A DNA stretch of 64,000 nucleotides from JAJDXO01 sp965213765. GTDB lineage: Bacteria; Pseudomonadota; Alphaproteobacteria; Rhodospirillales; UBA2165. The notes under the pieces are model-generated. The model searched no databases. It worked only from the letters and a program-made list of their open reading frames with translations, and was not told the DNA's origin. Position 1 is the stretch's first letter, and each line of letters opens with the position of its first letter. Made by a program: the position numbers and the translations under genes. The stretch covers positions 124,001-188,000 of the forward strand of contig OZ243926.1 of NCBI GenBank assembly GCA_965213765.1, in the 5' to 3' direction. Below are positions 1-7,729 of the stretch, piece by piece.

Positions 1-360
1 ATCGGGTCCAAGGCGGCCCTGAAAGGCGACAAGAAGACCTACCAGATGGACCCGGCCAATACCGATGAGGCTATTCGCGAGGTCGCCCTGGACCTGGCCG
101 AGGGGGCCGACATGGTCATGGTCAAGCCCGGGTTGCCCTATCTGGATATCGTCAGACGGGTGAAAACCGAGTTTGGGGTCCCGACATTTGCCTATCAGGT
201 GTCAGGCGAGTACGCGATGTTGAAAGGCGCGGTTCAGAACGGCTGGCTGGACAATGACAAGGTGGTGTTGGAAAGCCTGATGGCGTTCAAGCGTGCGGGT
301 GCCGACGGTGTCCTCACCTACCTGGCCGTTGAGGCGGCGAAGCTTCTGAAATCCGGTTAG
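1..360 (+). CDS. hemB: delta-aminolevulinic acid dehydratase (porphobilinogen synthase), 3' end only
   Basis: This is the last 119 residues of HemB; the start lies before the window. The enzyme condenses two 5-aminolevulinate molecules to porphobilinogen in cytosolic tetrapyrrole synthesis. The reading frame is open from base 1 and ends at TAG. The visible part contains MVKPGLPYLDI, whose lysine (residue 42 of the fragment, codon 124-126) is the family's Schiff-base lysine, followed by YQVSGEYAML, the usual motif near the second substrate site. The fragment looks intact. No same-strand gene follows for about 350 bases, so it probably ends its transcript. Identification is firm; regulation cannot be seen. 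Confidence 0.97.
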   Translation: MGSKAALKGDKKTYQMDPANTDEAIREVALDLAEGADMVMVKPGLPYLDIVRRVKTEFGVPTFAYQVSGEYAMLKGAVQNGWLDNDKVVLESLMAFKRAGADGVLTYLAVEAAKLLKSG

Positions 361-375
361 GGTCTGTACTCAATT

Positions 376-392
376 AGGGGATTCTCCTTTTT
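376..392 (+). terminator. weak hairpin plus T-run after hemB
   Basis: AGGGG-ATT-CTCCT forms a five-pair stem (one G-U pair) directly followed by Ts, 16 bases after the hemB stop. The stem is short, so this is only a possible intrinsic terminator. Confidence 0.3.
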
Positions 393-453
393 GCGCCCTC
401 TCATCCTGCCCCTCTCTCCCCGGAAGGGAGCGCGGGACCTTGTGCCGCGCCGT

Positions 454-501
454 CCTCATCGCCGCAACGCTCCCATGGCGGCTCAATCGAGTCCGGACCC
501 T
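454..501 (+). repeat. dispersed intergenic repeat, copy 1 (inverted relative to 16102-16149)
   Basis: These 48 bases match the reverse complement of 16102-16149 at 44 positions, sharing for example ATGGCGGCTCAATCG and GTCCGGACCC. The similarity stops abruptly on both sides. Both copies are in non-coding DNA, which points to a dispersed genomic repeat family rather than a gene. Confidence 0.8.
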
Positions 502-716
502 AGTTCCCGGTTTTGGCGTTCGGCAGTCGCTCGGCGTCGGACACGGCCATTTAATTCCCGTCCAACTGAAATTCCGTCGGCGCACACCATGGCGCGCTCC
601 ATCGCGCACCAAACGGTCCGGCTTCGCGGGTTTGTGGTCTCCGACGAGCCACACGTTGTAACATACCGGGCTTGGAAGCGATTTCGTCAAGTGTCCCTCG
701 GTGATTTTGGTTGCGG

Positions 717-3086
717 ATGAAACGAGTTCTGAAATATGCGGCTTTCCTGCTGGCGATTCTGGCGGTGGCCGGCGCCGGCGGCATCCTGTGGCTGCGTACC
801 TCCCTTCCCCCGGCGGAGCGCGCGGTCTCCGATCCGCTGCTTCGGGGAACGGTCGACGTATTGTTCGACGAAAGGGACGTCCCCTACATCTTCGCGGAAA
901 ATCGGCGGGACGCCGCATTTGCCCTGGGCTTCGCCCATGCGGAGAACCGGCTTTGGCAGATGGAATTCCAGCGCCGGTTGGCGGCGGGAAGGCTCTCGGA
1001 ACTCCTGGGCTCCCGCTCGGTTCGTGTCGACCGTTTCATGCGGACCCTGGGTCTTTACCGATCCGCTGAAGCTTCTTTCGCCGCCCTCGAACCCGCAACC
1101 AAAGCCACATTGGAAGCCTACGCCGCGGGCGTGAACCGTTGGCTCGAAACCCGCTCGGGCGCCCTCCCCCCGGAGTTCGTTGTCTTGCGCCATGAGCCTG
1201 AGAGTTGGCGGCCCGCGGACTCGCTGGTATGGGGCAAACTGATGGCCCTCAGGCTTAGCGGCAACTTCCAGGACGAACTACAGCGGCTGCGGGCGATGAA
1301 TGACGGCCATGATCTGGAGCGTCTAAAGGAATTGTGGCCGGCCTATCCGGGCGATGGGCCGGTCACCGGTGAGGGACGGCGGGCGGAGGCGGACCCCGGT
1401 CACGTCGGCCGTCTGATGGCATCGACGGCCGAAGTTGTACCGCGTTTTCAAGGCGCCTCGAATTCATGGGCAATTGGCGGCGCCCGGACCCAAAGCGGCA
1501 AGCCGCTGCTGGCGAACGATCCCCACCTCGGGTTTGGCGCACCGATCTTGTGGTATCTCGCCAAGATCGTCACGCCTGAAGGGAGTTTGACCGGGGCGAC
1601 GGTTCCGGGCGTGCCGTTGCATGTGCTGGGTCATACCGACGGTCTCGCCTGGGGCCTGACGACGACCCAGACCGATCTCCAGGACCTTTACGTGGAGACC
1701 CTCGATCCCGGGCGGCCCGATCATTACCTCACCCCGAACGGCCCTCGTCCGTTCGAAACCCGGGTCGAGACATTGGAAGTGCGCGGCGGCGAGCCCGTGA
1801 CCTTCACGGTTCGCTCGACGCATCGCGGACCGGTCATCTCGGATCTGGAGCCTGGCGAAAACCTGACCCTCTCCCTCCAGGCCGTGTTCCTGCGCGGGGC
1901 CGATTCGACGGCTCAGTCCGTTCTCAAACTCAATCATGCACGAAATGCGGCGGAGTTGCGGACCGCCCTCAAGGATTTCAAGGCGCCTCAGCAGAACGTT
2001 ATTTACGCCGACATCGACGGCGTATTCGGTTTCATTTCAGCCGGCACCGTGCCAATCCGCAAATCCGGGCGCGGATTCGTCCCCGGAGACGGCGCCTCCG
2101 GTGAGGCGGACTGGACAGGCGTCATTCCGTTCGACGAACTGCCCCAGTCCGAAAACCCCGCCGAGGGGTTTGTCGCCAACGCCAACAATAAGGTGACGCC
2201 GGAGGGCTACCCCTACTTCGTGACGGTGGACTGGACGGCGCCCTACCGGGCTCGGCGAATTGTCGAGACCCTGAGGAACCTCGAAGTCGCTACCGCCGGC
2301 CAGATGACCGACCTGCAGATGGATTCGGTCTCCTTGGCCGCTCGGGATCTCGTTCCCTTGATGCTCGATTTTCAAACCCGGGATGCCGAGCTTCAAAAGG
2401 TGATGGACCTGTTGCGCCGGTGGGACGGCAGCATGAATATCGATCGTCCAGAACCGTTGATTTTCGATCGTTGGCTCCGGTCATTGAACCGGGAGCTGTA
2501 TGCCGACGATTTCGGCGGCGCATTCGGCGCGGTCTGGCGAATGCGGGCCGTGTTCATCCGGAATGTTCTGTCCGGCGTATCGCCCTCGTGGTGCGATGAT
2601 GCCGCTACCCGGGCACTGGAGACCTGCGCCGCGGCGCTGGAGGCCTCACTCAAGGTGACGCTGGCGGAGCTCTCCGAGGCCACGGGCACCTCAAATCCGG
2701 CACGTTGGCGTTGGGGCGATCACCACGTCGCCCGGTTCCGCCATCAGATTTTCCAACATGTGCCGGTCGTCCGTATGCTCACCGACCTGAGCACCCAGAC
2801 ATCCGGGGGAAACTTCACGGTTAATCGGGGGACGACCCGGATGCGCAATCCCCCTGCGCCGCACGACCATATTCACGGCGCCGGCTTTCGTGGCGTCTAT
2901 GATCTCGCCGATCTCTCCCGGTCCCGGTTCGTCATCGCCACGGGGCAGTCGGGAAACCCGCTCTCTCCGCACTATCGTGATTTTCTGCCGCTATGGGCGT
3001 CCGGCGGGCATGTGACGCTCGACAGGACCAAACGGCAACTGGAACAATCGGCGGCCCGCCGCCATACTTTTCGGCCTCGACAGTGA
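717..3086 (+). CDS. penicillin acylase family (Ntn-hydrolase) protein
   Basis: A 789-residue protein with the architecture of penicillin/cephalosporin and acyl-homoserine-lactone acylases: an N-terminal hydrophobic segment (residues 6-27, signal or anchor), alpha chain, then GASNSWAI, where Ser248 would become the N-terminal nucleophile after autocleavage, followed by a long beta chain. These enzymes are usually periplasmic and hydrolyse amide-linked acyl groups; the substrate cannot be told from sequence. I chose ATG 717 because it starts MKRVLKY, a classic signal n-region; TTG 711 two codons upstream is in frame. The PLP enzyme starts 16 bases downstream, so the two are probably cotranscribed. 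A quorum-quenching AHL acylase is an alternative. Confidence 0.88.
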   Translation: MKRVLKYAAFLLAILAVAGAGGILWLRTSLPPAERAVSDPLLRGTVDVLFDERDVPYIFAENRRDAAFALGFAHAENRLWQMEFQRRLAAGRLSELLGSRSVRVDRFMRTLGLYRSAEASFAALEPATKATLEAYAAGVNRWLETRSGALPPEFVVLRHEPESWRPADSLVWGKLMALRLSGNFQDELQRLRAMNDGHDLERLKELWPAYPGDGPVTGEGRRAEADPGHVGRLMASTAEVVPRFQGASNSWAIGGARTQSGKPLLANDPHLGFGAPILWYLAKIVTPEGSLTGATVPGVPLHVLGHTDGLAWGLTTTQTDLQDLYVETLDPGRPDHYLTPNGPRPFETRVETLEVRGGEPVTFTVRSTHRGPVISDLEPGENLTLSLQAVFLRGADSTAQSVLKLNHARNAAELRTALKDFKAPQQNVIYADIDGVFGFISAGTVPIRKSGRGFVPGDGASGEADWTGVIPFDELPQSENPAEGFVANANNKVTPEGYPYFVTVDWTAPYRARRIVETLRNLEVATAGQMTDLQMDSVSLAARDLVPLMLDFQTRDAELQKVMDLLRRWDGSMNIDRPEPLIFDRWLRSLNRELYADDFGGAFGAVWRMRAVFIRNVLSGVSPSWCDDAATRALETCAAALEASLKVTLAELSEATGTSNPARWRWGDHHVARFRHQIFQHVPVVRMLTDLSTQTSGGNFTVNRGTTRMRNPPAPHDHIHGAGFRGVYDLADLSRSRFVIATGQSGNPLSPHYRDFLPLWASGGHVTLDRTKRQLEQSAARRHTFRPRQ

Positions 3087-3102
3087 TTGGAGACGCGGAA
3101 CG

Positions 3103-4263
3103 ATGAGCGACCCGGACCGGAAGTCCTTTGACACGCGGGTAATCCACGCCGGACAAGCGCCGGATGCCGGGACCGGTTCGGTGGTGACACCCATCTATGC
3201 CACCTCGACCTTCGCCCAGAAAAGCCCGGGCAGGACCAAGGGCTATGAGTACGCCCGGAGCGCCAATCCGACCCGGGAAGCCTACGAGGCCTGTATTGCC
3301 GATCTCGAAAGCGGCACCCACGGTTTTGCATTCGCGTCGGGGATGGCGGCAACCACGGCGGTCATCGATCTGCTCGATGCCGGCGATCGGATTCTGGCGC
3401 TCCGGGACCTTTACGGCGGCACAACCCGCCTGTTCGAGCAGGTGCGCAAACGAACGGCGGGGCTGGTTTTCGATTACGCGGACTTCGGCGATGCCGGGGC
3501 GCTGGACGGCGCCGTCCATCCGGACACCCGGCTGATCTGGCTGGAAACCCCCAGCAATCCGATGTTGAACCTCGTGGATCTGGCCGCCGTTGCATCGGTT
3601 GCGCGGTCACGGGGAATTTTGACGGCGGTCGACAATACCTTCGCTACGCCATGGGCTCAGCGGCCCCTGGAACTGGGGATCGACATTGTCGTGCATTCGG
3701 CCACAAAGTATCTCAATGGCCATTCCGACGTGATTGGCGGCGCCGTCGTGGTCGGCGACGATGAACTCGCGGCGCGCTTGGGTTTTCTCCAAAACGCCAC
3801 CGGCGGTATCGCCGGACCGTTCGATTCCTTTCTTGTTCTGCGCGGACTGAAAACCTTATCGGTCCGCATGGAACGTCATTGCGCCAATGCCTTGACGATC
3901 GCCCGATGGTTGGAGGATCGTCCGGAATTCGGCAGCGTTCTCTATCCGGGCCTCGACTCTCATCCCGGCCATGAGATTTGCCGCACGCAAATGAATGGGC
4001 GCGGCGGCGGTATGGTGACCGCCATTTTGGACCGGGATTTGGCGGGTACGGTCCGGTTTCTGGAACGGTGCCGGGTATTTACCTTGGCCGAAAGCTTGGG
4101 CGGCGTGGAGAGTTTGATCGAGCATCCGGCGATCATGACCCATGCCTCGGTTCCCAAGGCGATTCGCGAAGAGGTCGGAATTGCCGACGGGCTCGTCAGG
4201 TTATCCGTCGGCATCGAAGATGCCGAGGATTTGATCGCTGATTTGCGGGCGGCGTTGGATTAA
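3103..4263 (+). CDS. PLP-dependent trans-sulfuration enzyme (cystathionine gamma-lyase/synthase type)
   Basis: A 386-residue member of the Cys/Met metabolism PLP family (fold type I). Landmarks in order are DTRVIHAGQ at the N-terminus, YEYARSANPTR (phosphate and substrate contacts), ASGMAATTAV, and SATKYLNGHSD with the PLP lysine at residue 202; LAESLGGVESL is near the C-terminus. Members cleave or make cystathionine or sulfhydrylate O-acyl-homoserine, and sequence alone does not separate the activities reliably. A gamma-lyase or gamma-synthase is most likely. It follows the acylase gene by 16 bases, with a GGAGACG-type ribosome site in that gap. Length and motifs are intact. Confidence 0.9.
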   Translation: MSDPDRKSFDTRVIHAGQAPDAGTGSVVTPIYATSTFAQKSPGRTKGYEYARSANPTREAYEACIADLESGTHGFAFASGMAATTAVIDLLDAGDRILALRDLYGGTTRLFEQVRKRTAGLVFDYADFGDAGALDGAVHPDTRLIWLETPSNPMLNLVDLAAVASVARSRGILTAVDNTFATPWAQRPLELGIDIVVHSATKYLNGHSDVIGGAVVVGDDELAARLGFLQNATGGIAGPFDSFLVLRGLKTLSVRMERHCANALTIARWLEDRPEFGSVLYPGLDSHPGHEICRTQMNGRGGGMVTAILDRDLAGTVRFLERCRVFTLAESLGGVESLIEHPAIMTHASVPKAIREEVGIADGLVRLSVGIEDAEDLIADLRAALD

Positions 4264-4378
4264 GCCTGCCGCCGCTGCCCCGCCCGGGTTGAAAATCGGG
4301 CGCTTGCCGATTGAACCGAACCGGAAAGTCCCGCCCCAAGTTATCCCCCGCATAAGCCAAGCAAGAAATTACCGAAGG

Positions 4379-4861
4379 CTAATCCGACACCCAGAAGTTT
4401 GTGAAACGATCATCCTCCCAATAAACAATTCGAGCGGCGCTCTCGTATGTGAAAAAACGGATCGCAGCGCCATCCAATTCCAATCTCACTTTTTCACCCG
4501 GACGGCAATCGGGACCAATTCCCCTAACGCAGGGATTGTCATATACGCCGGGGTCCGCCAGTCGAATGCCGACGTTCGCAACCGAAGAAACGTCGGTCAC
4601 TTTGTGAGCCCTGGCTTGGCCGTGCAGACAGACGACGAGCGAAATTCTGCGGTCAATTCTTGCGAAAAACGCCCGGTCGGGCTCTCCGTTCCCATCGAAA
4701 TCGCCGGTGACAATGAGGTCCTGTGTCCCTTTGTGCTCACCGACGGTCCTCTCCGTCACCCGCTTTGAGAACTCCTTGCAATTCAGGGCGCGCGCCTCAT
4801 CGCTGTAAACGAAGACTGCGAAGACCAATGCGAACACTAGAATGGGTCTAGGCATTGGCAT
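4379..4861 (-). CDS. small secreted protein of unknown function
   Basis: About 160 residues starting at ATG 4861 (a second in-frame ATG is at 4855; an upstream ATG at 4882 is less likely because it precedes the signal peptide). The N-terminus PRPILVFALVFAVFVY followed by EARALN is a typical Sec signal peptide, so the product is probably periplasmic. The mature part contains GDFDGNGEPDRAFF, a calcium-loop-like DxDxNGxxD motif seen in FG-GAP/VCBS-type repeats, and four cysteines that could form disulfides. I do not recognise the family. It converges on the trans-sulfuration gene with about 115 bases between. Confidence 0.65.
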   Translation of the reverse strand: MPMPRPILVFALVFAVFVYSDEARALNCKEFSKRVTERTVGEHKGTQDLIVTGDFDGNGEPDRAFFARIDRRISLVVCLHGQARAHKVTDVSSVANVGIRLADPGVYDNPCVRGIGPDCRPGEKVRLELDGAAIRFFTYESAARIVYWEDDRFTNFWVSD

Positions 4862-5126
4862 TGAAAGTGAACAACCAATCAATCTGGATCATACTCCACG
4901 CGGATATGCGTCGGTTCATCGGCGACATCATAATCCCGCCCCAAATGTTTTGAAGCTTCGAGACTATCGTGTTCCGCCAGCGGTACCCGCGCCGCCGCTA
5001 TTGACGCCACCGGTGCTTCCGCCACAACTGCTGCCGCGCCCAGGGGACCGGGCAGGCGCGACTGGCCTCTTGCCGCGGCCCGTCCAATAGGCCTAAGCTG
5101 GTCAAAGCCAAAACGGAAGCGGCACG

Positions 5127-5873
5127 ATGAAACACAATATAAACCGTCGGCCCACCGCCTTTTTTATTACCGCCCCCCTTCCCTGTCCCTATATTCCCGG
5201 CAACCTCGAGCGCCGGGTCGTTGCCGAGCTTTCGGGCTCTACGGCGCCCACTCTTCACGACACGTTATCCCGCGTCGGGTTTCGCCGCAGCCACGGGCTG
5301 GTCTATGCCCCGGTCTGCCCGGGCTGCAATGCCTGTCTCGCCGTCCGAACCGTCGTTTCGGAGTTTGAACCGTCCAATTCGCAGCGCCGGGTATCCCGGG
5401 TGAACGAAGATTTGATCGAAGTGGTAAGGCCGGTCCGGGCGACCGCCGAGCAATTTGAATTGTTCGCCCAGTATCAGGACTCCCGCCACAACGGCGGCGA
5501 TATGGCGACAATGGATTTTTACGACTATCAGGCCCTGATCGAAGAAACCCCGGTCGCTTCCGAGTTGATCGAATACCGTGCCTCGGACCGCCGGTTGATC
5601 GGGGCGTGTCTTGCGGACCGCATGGGTGACGGCCTCTCCGCGGTCTACAGCTATTTCGATCCGGGCGAGCCGCGCCGCAGTCTCGGAACCTACATGATAC
5701 TGCGGCTCATCGAGCGGTCCCGGGAAGCCGGGCTTCCCTATGTTTATCTCGGCTATTGGATCGAAGACAGCCAAAAGATGTCCTACAAGGAACGTTTCAG
5801 ACCGCTGGAATATTACGCGGGCGATGGCTGGCGTTCGCTTGAGGAGCGGCACGACTTTCCGGTGCTTGTCTAG
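5127..5873 (+). CDS. bpt: aspartate/glutamate leucyltransferase (bacterial N-degron transferase)
   Basis: A 248-residue protein matching Bpt/Ate across its length. It transfers leucine from Leu-tRNA to proteins with N-terminal Asp or Glu, marking them for ClpS/ClpAP. The diagnostic N-terminal pieces are FITAPLPCPYIPG and the cysteine-rich CPGCNACLAVR; the C-terminal GNAT-like half contains YSYFDP and YVYLGYWIEDSQKMSYK. Start ATG 5127 is preceded by an AAGCGGCACG stretch, a poor ribosome site, but the next methionine would delete the conserved N-terminus. It stands alone, with a promoter region for the TRAP genes downstream. Confidence 0.93.
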   Translation: MKHNINRRPTAFFITAPLPCPYIPGNLERRVVAELSGSTAPTLHDTLSRVGFRRSHGLVYAPVCPGCNACLAVRTVVSEFEPSNSQRRVSRVNEDLIEVVRPVRATAEQFELFAQYQDSRHNGGDMATMDFYDYQALIEETPVASELIEYRASDRRLIGACLADRMGDGLSAVYSYFDPGEPRRSLGTYMILRLIERSREAGLPYVYLGYWIEDSQKMSYKERFRPLEYYAGDGWRSLEERHDFPVLV

Positions 5874-5910
5874 GCCGCGTTCCATTCCGGTTCACGAACA
5901 TTTCTCATAG

Positions 5911-5938
5911 TTGCGCGCTACCGGAATGCGCATATACT
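5911..5938 (+). promoter_or_regulatory. candidate sigma-70 promoter for the TRAP operon
   Basis: TTGCGC (5911-5916), 16 bases, then TATACT (5933-5938), about 65 bases before the dctP start. The spacing and the good -10 hexamer make it the best promoter candidate in the gap between bpt and dctP. No experimental support can be read from sequence. Confidence 0.5.
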
Positions 5939-6001
5939 TCAAGCAACTAAACGGTTTCACCACAACGTTCAAATTCCGAATTTGCAGAGGGAGACAATCT
6001 C

Positions 6002-7105
6002 ATGAAACGCCGTGAATTTATGAAGGGCGCGGTCGTCGCCGGTGCCGGTGCCGCAGCTGCCGTATCGACGCTGCCGAAACCGGCGATCGCCCAGGGGAGT
6101 AAAGAGCTGAAAATGGTCACCACGTGGCCAAAGAATTTTCCGGGCTTGGGTACCGGTGCGGAGCGGCTGGCGCGCAACATCACCGCGATGAGCGGCGGCT
6201 CGCTTACGGTAAAGGTGTTCGCCGCGGGCGAATTGGTACCGCCGTTTGAATCTTTCGATGCCGTCTCCAGCGGTACCGCCGACATGTACCACGCCGCCGA
6301 CTACTACTGGCAGGGCAAGTCCAAAGCCTTCAACTTCTTTTCGGCGGTTCCGTTCGGGCTCACCGCGACCGAGCAGACCGCGTGGATCCACCATGGCGGC
6401 GGCCAGCAGCTATGGGATGAGTTGAGCAAGGAATTCGGCATCAAGCCCTTCATGGCCGGCAATACCGGTGTTCAGATGGGCGGCTGGTTTAACAAGGAAG
6501 TAAACTCCCTGGAGGATTACAAGGGCCTGAAGATTCGTATGCCCGGCCTGGGCGGCGAGGTTCTGCGCAGGATCGGGGCGGCGGCGGTTGCGTTGCCGGG
6601 CGGCGAAATCTTCCCGGCGTTGCAATCGGGCGCCATCGACGCCACCGAATGGGTCGGTCCGTGGAACGACCTGGCCTTTGGTTTCTACAAAGTCACCAAG
6701 TTCTATTACTATCCGGGCTTCCATGAGCCGGGGACGACTTTGAGTTCGGGCGTCAATCTCAAGACATGGGACGGTCTTAGCGCGGAGCATAAGGCGATTG
6801 TCACCGCGGCAATGGCGGCGGAAAACGACCTCAGCCTCGCCGAGTTCAACGCCCGCAACAACGACGCGTTGAATACGCTGACCGGCAAGCACAACGTCAC
6901 ACTCAAGAAGTTCCCGGACCCGGTATTGAATGAAATCGGCAAGGCATCGGGCGAGGTTGTCACGGGTGTCCGCTCCGAGGGCGGCATCACGGCAAAGGTG
7001 CTCGACAGCTTCCTCGATTTCCGCAAGCAGTCCATCGCTTGGTCCAAGCTCTCGGATCAGGCCTACTGGAATGCACGGCTGCTACCGTTCAAGTACGCAG
7101 GCTAA
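6002..7105 (+). CDS. dctP: TRAP transporter solute-binding protein (DctP family)
   Basis: A 367-residue periplasmic binding protein. It begins MKRREFMKG with a hydrophobic alanine-rich stretch, a twin-arginine (Tat) signal. The mature sequence has the DctP pattern: ELKMVTTWPKNFPG, then GSLTVKVFAAGELVPPFESFDAVSSG, and the signature LKIRMPGLGGEVLRRIG with its conserved arginine that usually binds the substrate carboxylate. The closest remembered subgroup is TakP-like, binding 2-oxo acids, but the ligand is inferred only. AGGGAGA lies 7 bases before the ATG. It is the first gene of dctP-dctQ-dctM, so together they form a complete secondary high-affinity importer. Confidence 0.93.
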   Translation: MKRREFMKGAVVAGAGAAAAVSTLPKPAIAQGSKELKMVTTWPKNFPGLGTGAERLARNITAMSGGSLTVKVFAAGELVPPFESFDAVSSGTADMYHAADYYWQGKSKAFNFFSAVPFGLTATEQTAWIHHGGGQQLWDELSKEFGIKPFMAGNTGVQMGGWFNKEVNSLEDYKGLKIRMPGLGGEVLRRIGAAAVALPGGEIFPALQSGAIDATEWVGPWNDLAFGFYKVTKFYYYPGFHEPGTTLSSGVNLKTWDGLSAEHKAIVTAAMAAENDLSLAEFNARNNDALNTLTGKHNVTLKKFPDPVLNEIGKASGEVVTGVRSEGGITAKVLDSFLDFRKQSIAWSKLSDQAYWNARLLPFKYAG

Positions 7106-7117
7106 CCGCCTGGACAT

Positions 7118-7148
7118 GATGGCCCGCCCGGATTTGAGGCGGGCCATC
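7118..7148 (+). terminator. dctP-dctQ intergenic hairpin, likely attenuator or mRNA stabiliser
   Basis: Perfect 11-base arms (GATGGCCCGCC and GGCGGGCCATC) around a 9-base loop, 12 bases after dctP. The right arm is followed by GTTCTTTC, not a clean T-run, so partial termination or 3'-end protection of the dctP message is likelier than full termination. Binding proteins are usually made in excess over their permeases, which fits. Confidence 0.7.
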
Positions 7149-7171
7149 GTTCTTTCGAAGGAGGTTGCCGT

Positions 7172-7717
7172 TTGATTTCCCTACAGCGCCTCGCCCAAGG
7201 CATCGACAACCTCAACGATGTTGTCGGCAAGGCTGCGGCGTGGACTGCTTTGGCCATGGTACTGATTCAGTTCATCGTGGTGGTCATGCGGTATGTGTTC
7301 GGCTTGGGCTCGATCATGATGCAGGAATCGGTCGTTTACCTGCACGCCTTCCTATTCATGGTCGGGGCCGGGTACACATTGCTTCATGGGGGCCATGTCC
7401 GGGTCGACGTTTTCTATCGGGAGGCGTCCGAGCGCTGGAAATCGTGGGTCGATCTTGCCGGCGTCTTCGTGTTTCTCCTGCCGGTCTGCCTGCTTGTCTG
7501 GTGGTTTTCGTTCCCCTACGTCGAAAACTCCTGGAGGGTTTTCGAGGGGTCCAAGGAAACCAGCGGTATCCAGGGCGTCTTCCTTCTTAAGTCTGTCATT
7601 CTGGCATTCGCCGTTCTGGTGGCGATTCAGGGCGTGTCGATGGCGATTCGGTCGTTGCTCAGGCTCGCCGGCGTCGAAACACCGGACCCCGAACCCGAAG
7701 ACCGGCCCGTCGCCTGA
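7172..7717 (+). CDS. dctQ: TRAP transporter small permease subunit (DctQ)
   Basis: A 181-residue inner-membrane protein with four hydrophobic segments (near residues 18-40, 50-72, 90-112 and 132-152), the DctQ layout. It pairs with DctM to make the translocation complex that takes substrate from DctP using the sodium gradient. The start is TTG 7172, fixed by an AAGGAGG Shine-Dalgarno seven bases upstream; GTG/ATG alternatives are in other frames. The C-terminal tail is rich in Pro, Glu and Asp. dctM starts 12 bases after its stop. Confidence 0.9.
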   Translation: MISLQRLAQGIDNLNDVVGKAAAWTALAMVLIQFIVVVMRYVFGLGSIMMQESVVYLHAFLFMVGAGYTLLHGGHVRVDVFYREASERWKSWVDLAGVFVFLLPVCLLVWWFSFPYVENSWRVFEGSKETSGIQGVFLLKSVILAFAVLVAIQGVSMAIRSLLRLAGVETPDPEPEDRPVA

Positions 7718-7729
7718 GGTCCCGCTGAC

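Larger units (their letters stand above)
361..716. other. non-coding interval between hemB and the acylase gene
   Basis: This 356-base gap holds the weak terminator-like hairpin and the dispersed repeat copy at 454-501. Short open frames exist on both strands but have no ribosome site, no codon bias and no recognisable product. The promoter of the acylase gene should lie in the last 100 bases, but I see no convincing -35/-10 pair. Confidence 0.6.
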
